Shown here piece after piece: positions 58,800 to 64,000 of a DNA stretch of 64,000 bases. The DNA lies in the NCBI RefSeq assembly GCF_000234665.1, contig NC_018337.1:1310556-1374555 (forward strand). The letters are read 5' to 3'. The stretch's first letter is position 1. Each line of letters opens with the position of its first letter. The DNA comes from Leishmania mexicana MHOM/GT/2001/U1103. Lineage: Eukaryota > Euglenozoa > Kinetoplastea > Trypanosomatida > Trypanosomatidae. The position numbers were made by a program, and so were the translations under genes. The notes beneath the pieces were generated by a model. That model was not told the origin of the DNA. It made no database searches and saw only the letters and a list, made by a program, of their open reading frames with translations.

Positions 58800-60659
58800 A
58801 TGGTTGGCGTACAAGGCGTGTGTGAAGTGACTGCCCCCCCTCACTCACCACATACCGAGCTAACGTCGTGCGAGTCAGTGAAAGGGGGGATTGCCTCATT
58901 CCGTGTTCTGCCTTTCGGGAAAGCAAGGTGGAGGGGGGAAGGTGCACTGGATTCCGCCCTGCATGCCTTCCGGATGCATGGCGCTGCTTTCTATCACTGG
59001 ACGAGCTACGTAGTCTATGTCATATACTCATGTCTCTTCTTCGCGTGCGAGGTGATCGCGGGTGTGCTTGAAATACCGACCGATGCTCCGCAGTACGACG
59101 CGCTCACGCATCAGGCCAACTGCGCCACCACCTACGAGGAGTGGCTGCCCATTGCCTCCACGCTGGACGACATGGACGGCTTTCAGAAGTGGCGCACCGA
59201 TGAGGCGTCGACCTACTTTTCTTTTGAGGGAGTGATGCGGACAATAGAAGAGCTGCTGGAGCTGCGCAGCGTCGGCAGCGCGGAGGCACTGCTGGACAAT
59301 CTGCAGAAGCATGTGCACCGCTCCCTCTACGGCATCAGCCACCGTCGGTTGTACCTGTACAGAACTGGCACCAAGACGGTCATTCACTCATATAACTCCC
59401 TCATATGTGTTCTCCTGGGTCGCATAGGCGAGGCGGCGCGGGCTGACCGACGGATGGCCGTCCGCACACGAGAGGTGCTCTCGGAGATGTATCGCGTTTA
59501 CGGCTCCACCGCACTCCTGTTGCAGGGTGGCGTGCTCGCGTCGTCGGCCCACTTTGGTGTGGCGAAAGCGCTCTATGAGGCCGGGCTGCTCCCCCTTGTC
59601 GTGTACGGCAGCGGCAGCGGCGCGCTGGTGGCGACGCTTGTGTGCTGCTCCACCGACTTGGCCTCGCTGTTTCACAGCAGCAGCGGGAGCAACAGCATCG
59701 TGGAGGCAAATGTACTTTTCGGCACGTCCACCGCTGATTCGCGGTGGAAGCGCCTCCACCGGCTACTGCACACTGGCGAAGTGTGCGACTCCGTTGCCCT
59801 GGCCGACTTCTTACAGAGAAGCATCGGTGACGTGACCTTTGCCGAAGCATACGCACGAACTGGGCGTGTGCTGAACATCCCGTTTGTGTCCGTGTCGCCC
59901 GTCATGCCGCGCAGAAACGCTGGTGTGGACGTTCAGCTGTTGAACTATCTTACGTCTCCCCACGTGCTTGTTCGCTCTGCGGTGCTCTGCGCCATATGCC
60001 CCGTCTTTACGGGGCATCCCGCCTCGTCGTTCTCTTATGGGTCGCCGGGAGGTGCAGCACCACCGGCGCGCACGCTGCTCGCACGGACACGGTTGACGAG
60101 CACCATTATCGCCTACGAACCTCCCGTGGTGCATCAAAGCTACGCCTGCTCCTGGGGCGACCACGTCGGCTACGGGGTGCTGGATCCGCTGCAGCGGATG
60201 AGGGGCCTCTTCTGCATACGGTTTTGTGTCGTGTCGGATGCGTCGGTGCGTGGGTATCTGTGGCAGCTGTTGCACCAGAGCGCCTACGGGGACGGACTTC
60301 GGCACCGTACGCGTATGTGGGACTGGGCACGCTACACGTTTGCCCTGTGCTTACTCGGGCTGGCGCATGTGTTTCTGCGTCTACTGGCGTGGATGGGCTA
60401 CGACGCCATTGCCGCACCGTCGCCAACTTCCATGAAGACTTTCTTCGAAGATGATGTCGGCGAGAATATGCGCATGCACCCAATCTCGAGCGTGTGGTCG
60501 TATCTGCGGCTGTGTTATAATCCGACAAGGGCGAACATGCAGGTACTGGTCCTGGAAGGGGAGCGGCAAGTATGGCCGAGGCTGGAGCAACTGCGCATGT
60601 CGATCTCAGTCGAACAAGTCCTGGCGGTCATGTTGAAGCGGCTTTCCACTTACAGGTAA
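58800..60659 (+). CDS. DUF3336/patatin-like protein, probable non-catalytic lipase homologue
   Basis: The 619-residue protein starts at the ATG at 58800, about 117 bases after an acceptor AG at 58682-58683; an ATG at 58974 is the alternative. A hydrophobic helix at about 64-90 precedes the DUF3336 domain (residues about 108-205: YEEWLPIASTLDD, LYGISHRRLYLYRTGTK). The patatin domain follows at about 240-490, with LLQGGVLASSAHFGVAKALY for the oxyanion region and LLPLVVYGSGSGALVATLV for the nucleophile turn. A membrane-like stretch lies at 511-538. The layout is that of fungal Tgl3/4/5 and plant SDP1 triacylglycerol lipases. However, the nucleophile turn reads G270-S-G-S-G274, so the middle position, normally Ser, is Gly, and the expected DG[AGS] reads D454-H-V-G. 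It may be a pseudo-lipase or use a shifted serine. Confidence 0.9.
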   Translation: MVGVQGVCEVTAPPHSPHTELTSCESVKGGIASFRVLPFGKARWRGEGALDSALHAFRMHGAAFYHWTSYVVYVIYSCLFFACEVIAGVLEIPTDAPQYDALTHQANCATTYEEWLPIASTLDDMDGFQKWRTDEASTYFSFEGVMRTIEELLELRSVGSAEALLDNLQKHVHRSLYGISHRRLYLYRTGTKTVIHSYNSLICVLLGRIGEAARADRRMAVRTREVLSEMYRVYGSTALLLQGGVLASSAHFGVAKALYEAGLLPLVVYGSGSGALVATLVCCSTDLASLFHSSSGSNSIVEANVLFGTSTADSRWKRLHRLLHTGEVCDSVALADFLQRSIGDVTFAEAYARTGRVLNIPFVSVSPVMPRRNAGVDVQLLNYLTSPHVLVRSAVLCAICPVFTGHPASSFSYGSPGGAAPPARTLLARTRLTSTIIAYEPPVVHQSYACSWGDHVGYGVLDPLQRMRGLFCIRFCVVSDASVRGYLWQLLHQSAYGDGLRHRTRMWDWARYTFALCLLGLAHVFLRLLAWMGYDAIAAPSPTSMKTFFEDDVGENMRMHPISSVWSYLRLCYNPTRANMQVLVLEGERQVWPRLEQLRMSISVEQVLAVMLKRLSTYR

Positions 60660-61777
60660 AGTCTTTGCCTGTGCTTGCATGCTGAGGAGGAGGGCCCCAA
60701 CGTATGTGTGCGCGGTGCTTCCTCGATGCCTGTTGATCCATCACAACTTTCCTCCACCGGCCTGTTGGCTACCCACTTTTCCCTTCTCCTCATCGGCAGC
60801 CGAGGGCCGGGCGCTGCTTCCTTTTCTCTATCACGCCGTCGGTGCTTCTCGCCCCTTCCCCTTCTGTTTGCTGGTTTGCCATCGGTAACGTATAGCTCGA
60901 GTTTCTTTCCTTTTCTCCGGTCTCACGTACGACTTCTCTGCTTCCACAGCGTTCCTCCCCCTCCGACTCTGTGTGTGTGTGTGTGTGTGCGAGCGTGTTG
61001 CACGAATGGCAGCGGTGTCTTTTGCTTGCTGCTCCGATGGTGCTGTGTGGGGGCGCACACGTGCGCAGGCGAAACAGATTTTGCGCACTTGCACGAATGT
61101 AATGTCGTGCATCCTCAGGTGTGTGTGTGTGTGGTGCGCGGACGCCTCGCTTGCTCTCTCTCGCTCTTTGCATGTACGGGAGAACGAAAATAAGCGACCG
61201 CTGTCCGTCTCGGGTCGAATCTAAATTGTCTCCTCAATTCTCGCTGCAGGGGGAGAGCGGAAGCCTGTGTTGAAGACTTCAACTCCCTCCCTCTTTCCGA
61301 GAAACGCCGTCGACAGCAACAATGACGTAGTCACTGTTGTACGACCGACAGAGAGAGAGAATACGCGAACAGTTGACACAGAGGTGGGACACGTGAGGTA
61401 ACTTCCAGGCTTCGTGAAGGCTCATCACAGCTCACGGGGAAGTGAGTGCGGTCAACCTCCACTGAGGGTGGGCCGACGTTCGTTCTTTTCCTCGCATTCC
61501 AATGATAGGCAACACTTTTATTTCCTCCCTCTCCTCTGCACACCTTCTGCCATCTCGTGTTATTCGATTTATCTGTTGCCGGGCAAAAGCGGACACCTTG
61601 TTCGCTGTGGACTCGCTACTCTTCTTGCTTGTCCTGCCTTCGGGCCCTCTCGTGTACCTCAGCAGCGACTGCCACACGCCTCTCAGCTTTGTCTCCCCGC
61701 CCCTCTGTAATTTCTACGCGTCATCTCATCACCGATCTTTGTGAAGGGAGGAGCACCAAAGAGGCACACGCGCAGAC
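60660..61777. other. Spacer, patatin-like gene to endopolyphosphatase-like gene
   Basis: (GT)n near 60970-60990 and 61119-61135, C/T-rich leader, AG at 61745-61746 before the ATG at 61778. No gene seen. Confidence 0.55.
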
Positions 61778-63310
61778 ATGAGACGACTGACAGCTTTAGC
61801 AGTGGCTGCGTTGTGCTTCGCAATATGTGTGTGCACCACATCCGTCGGTGACCATCAGGTCGTGCTCATCTCGGACATCCACTTCGACCCGCTTTATGGC
61901 ACCAAAAAGGCGTTCAAGTGCACGAGTAACTCTAGCCCTACTTATGGGATGCCAGGCTGCGACTCGCCACTGCAGCTGATGGTGCGTACCCTGGCCGACG
62001 TGTCGGCGCAGAACCCGAGCTTGGTGCTTTACTCTGGCGACTGGCAGCGGCACAAGTTTTCCAGTAGCAGTCTGGCTCCTGCCGCCATTTTCAAGGACAT
62101 GTCGGAGCGCTTCCGCAATGTCACGGTGGACGGCTCACTTGGCGCGGTTGCCTTCAGTGGGGCACTGGGCAACAATGATGTCGTGCCCGACTACTATTAT
62201 TCGTGGGAGAGCGAGGCCTCGGAGGAGGAGCTGGCGCACCGCGTGGCGGCGATGCGCGACGCCGCGCTTTTGAGCGCTGCGGAGGCTTCCGTGATGAAAG
62301 GCTGCGGTTACTATACACATACGATGGACAGGGTACATGTGATTGTGCTGCACACGCTATTGTGGGCGTACGATCTTCGGCCTCCGCTGCCCTCCAACGT
62401 CAGCGACCCGTGTAACCAGTTTTCTTTTCTGCGGAGTGAGCTGGCGAAGGTGCGGGCAGCTAGCAAGCGAGCGATCATCATGGGACACATCCCCCCTGGC
62501 TTGAACACGTACTATATGCTTAAACGCGGCTTTGACTCTGTAGCGAACGACATGTTCTGGAAGGAGCAATATGAGGCGACCTACGAGAGCATCATCCGCG
62601 AGTACAAGGACCTCGTAGTGGTGCAGTTGTTCGGGCATTCACACAAGTTCAAGCTGCTCACGATGCCACGACATGGCGTACTGGGCATCATCATCCCATC
62701 CATCTCACCCATCTTTGGCAACTACCCGTCCTACCTGATGGCCAACTTCAGCGAAGCCTGGGAACTGGAGGATGTGCAAAGTCGCTACACCACTGGTGAT
62801 GGCGTATTCCACTCCGCACTCTCTGCCAAGGCAGTGCTCAGCCTCAATACTGGGCTGCATTCTGTTGCCGATGTGCGAGCGGCCATCACTCTGTTGGGGA
62901 CAGACGATGCGATGTGGGACCGTTTCCTCACTGTGTTCTGCGGTGGCCAGAAACGCCCTGAACTGCTCCCTCACGAGAAGTGCGACAAAAAATGCCGCTA
63001 CATCGTTGTCTGCTCGATGCTAGAGAACAACCACACGGATTTTCAGCGCTGTGTGGCCAATTATAGCATTCTGCCAGGACCTTCGCAGGACACTAGAACC
63101 AAGGTCTTGGTGGCCGTCATAGTCCTTTGTTCGCTGTTCGTGAGTGGGGCAAACGTGGTGCTGCTGCTCATGATCCGCAGTGGACAGACAACGCTGTCGT
63201 GTTCCAACATGAAGAGCGCCATCTGGTGGAAGTCCCTTTTCTCGAAGGAGGAGGACAACACCACCTTCGTGGTAGAGCATGAGCTGGGAGAATGTCGCAC
63301 GGTGGTTTAG
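61778..63310 (+). CDS. Membrane-anchored metallophosphoesterase, endopolyphosphatase/ASM-like
   Basis: The 510-residue protein starts at the ATG at 61778 with a clear signal peptide (residues 1-22). The calcineurin-like dimetal motifs follow in order: ISDIHFDPLY (D33, H35), LVLYSGDWQRH (GD), LGNNDVVPDYY (GNND), IMGHIPPGL and LFGHSHKF. GNND in place of GNH[DE] followed by V-x-P is the form seen in yeast vacuolar endopolyphosphatase Ppn1, a relative of acid sphingomyelinase. Near the end, paired cysteines (CDKKCRYIVVC) suggest a disulfide-stabilised lumenal tail. A transmembrane helix lies at about 442-467, and a cytoplasmic tail of some 40 residues closes the protein. It probably acts in the acidocalcisome or lysosome on polyphosphate or a sphingolipid, or at the cell surface. 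Several NxS/T sites fit a secretory protein. Confidence 0.93.
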   Translation: MRRLTALAVAALCFAICVCTTSVGDHQVVLISDIHFDPLYGTKKAFKCTSNSSPTYGMPGCDSPLQLMVRTLADVSAQNPSLVLYSGDWQRHKFSSSSLAPAAIFKDMSERFRNVTVDGSLGAVAFSGALGNNDVVPDYYYSWESEASEEELAHRVAAMRDAALLSAAEASVMKGCGYYTHTMDRVHVIVLHTLLWAYDLRPPLPSNVSDPCNQFSFLRSELAKVRAASKRAIIMGHIPPGLNTYYMLKRGFDSVANDMFWKEQYEATYESIIREYKDLVVVQLFGHSHKFKLLTMPRHGVLGIIIPSISPIFGNYPSYLMANFSEAWELEDVQSRYTTGDGVFHSALSAKAVLSLNTGLHSVADVRAAITLLGTDDAMWDRFLTVFCGGQKRPELLPHEKCDKKCRYIVVCSMLENNHTDFQRCVANYSILPGPSQDTRTKVLVAVIVLCSLFVSGANVVLLLMIRSGQTTLSCSNMKSAIWWKSLFSKEEDNTTFVVEHELGECRTVV

Positions 63311-64000
63311 TGATGAAGACGCTCCTCTCATTCTGTTTGCGCTACGCTCGTTAGTCCTTCGTTGTCCTCTCCTCTTTGCTGCGCAAACTCCCCGTTCCGC
63401 GCACAGGTCCGAGGGAGGTTCGCGACACTCTGTCTTCTCCGCATGGACGTGCATCCCACGCACCGCAGGGGTCATCGAAGTACCCACGACTCGGCCTGCC
63501 GAGTGCAGGGAGGTGTGCACGCACGCGTGCGGTCCGTCCAAGCATTTCCTCCACTACTCCTGCTTGGCTCGCCTGCAGTCAGCGTTACCCCACGTTGCCG
63601 CCGAGCGGCTGGGTGGTGCTGTGCTGGTCGGCAGCTGCACCAAGGCCCCTCTGCACCTTCACGCCAAAGCTGCCGCGGTCGCAGCGGCCACCCCAAAGCA
63701 CGCATTCGGCGGACGCCCACTCCAAGGGACCGATCGCCTGCTCCCACGCCCGGGTGCAGGCATCGACATACCTCGGGGCGCCGCACGCTGCGTTGCGCAG
63801 CTCTCCTGCCCGCTGTGCACAAACGATGCAGCACAGACAGACAGCAAGCCGCGTGCGGCCGTGATGCGCTATCGCGGTCATGCACACACAGGGGTGCATG
63901 GGCAAGGGGCTGCGGCGCCCTTGCGTGCAGCCGTCGTGCTCGCGCCGGGGCAGCTGCGAGGCTAACTTGACCAGCTGCTGCACAGGGAAGCACGCGCGGT
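63311..64000. other. GC-rich end of the window
   Basis: Unlike other spacers it is GC-rich, non-repetitive and open in several frames on both strands, with the RING-like pattern described separately. It may be a gene start, a decayed gene or a retroposon. Confidence 0.4.
63480..63965 (+). pseudogene. Possible coding remnant with RING-like cysteine/histidine pattern
   Basis: The frame is open from 63279 to a TAA at 63963-63965 but its only early ATG lies inside the preceding gene. It encodes CREVC at 63504, then CGPSKHFLHYSCL with H-x2-H-x2-C spacing, and CPLC at 63807-63818. This resembles the second half of a RING-H2 finger with an abnormal spacing. Two other frames are also open here because the DNA is GC-rich, so coding status is doubtful. 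It could be a decayed gene, a retroelement remnant or chance. Confidence 0.25.

Overview
The window is nuclear DNA of a trypanosomatid, most likely a Leishmania or close Leishmaniinae relative. All 20 convincing protein genes lie on the plus strand without introns and are separated by 0.5-4 kb spacers. The spacers are rich in pyrimidine tracts followed by AG, the trans-splicing signal of a polycistronic unit. Coding GC is high, tRNA-Tyr has the 11-nt intron typical of trypanosomatids, and the topoisomerase IB is the split kind. From memory, the order topoisomerase IB large subunit, RuvB-like 1, PI 4-kinase fits Leishmania chromosome 34; I could not check this.

Layout. 1-2861: spacer, with the end of a dispersed repeat at its left edge. 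2862-23446: topoisomerase IB large subunit; a leucine-rich-repeat protein with SFI1-like repeats; a CID + CCCH + RanBP2 zinc-finger protein; a CtlX-like guanidino-group-modifying enzyme; a small LRR protein; a mitochondrial-looking TPR protein; RuvB-like 1; and a SET-domain protein. 24364-27228: PEX1, the glycosome/peroxisome import AAA ATPase. 27484-28240: five tRNA genes, Asn(-) Tyr(-) Thr(-) Pro(+) Asn(+), with identical Asn genes at the two ends in inverted orientation, followed by a structured segment with a perfect 10-bp hairpin and T run. 28722-34550: a 1942-residue helical-repeat-like protein of unknown function with an unusually AT-rich core. 35238-47667: a LicD/FKRP-like membrane protein, a PDCD2/Tsr4-like protein, an ankyrin protein, a signal-peptide + coiled-coil + transmembrane protein with a 54-bp tandem repeat, and an 870-residue protein with three related internal segments. 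48506-53050: PI 4-kinase type III beta-like and an adenosine-kinase-like PfkB protein. 53051-57095: 4 kb without a clear gene, holding a SIDER-like retroposon. 57096-63310: a complex I LYR (NDUFB9-like) protein, a DUF3336/patatin protein whose nucleophile position is glycine, and an endopolyphosphatase-like membrane phosphoesterase. 63311-64000: GC-rich sequence with a possible RING-like coding remnant.

The genes do not form one pathway, as is normal for kinetoplastid gene clusters. Recurring themes are nuclear DNA and RNA work (topoisomerase, RuvB-like 1, CID protein), organelle biogenesis (PEX1, complex I, TPR protein), membrane lipids and the secretory route (PI4K, patatin-like, LicD-like, polyphosphatase-like) and the cytoskeleton (SFI1-like, LRR and coiled-coil proteins).
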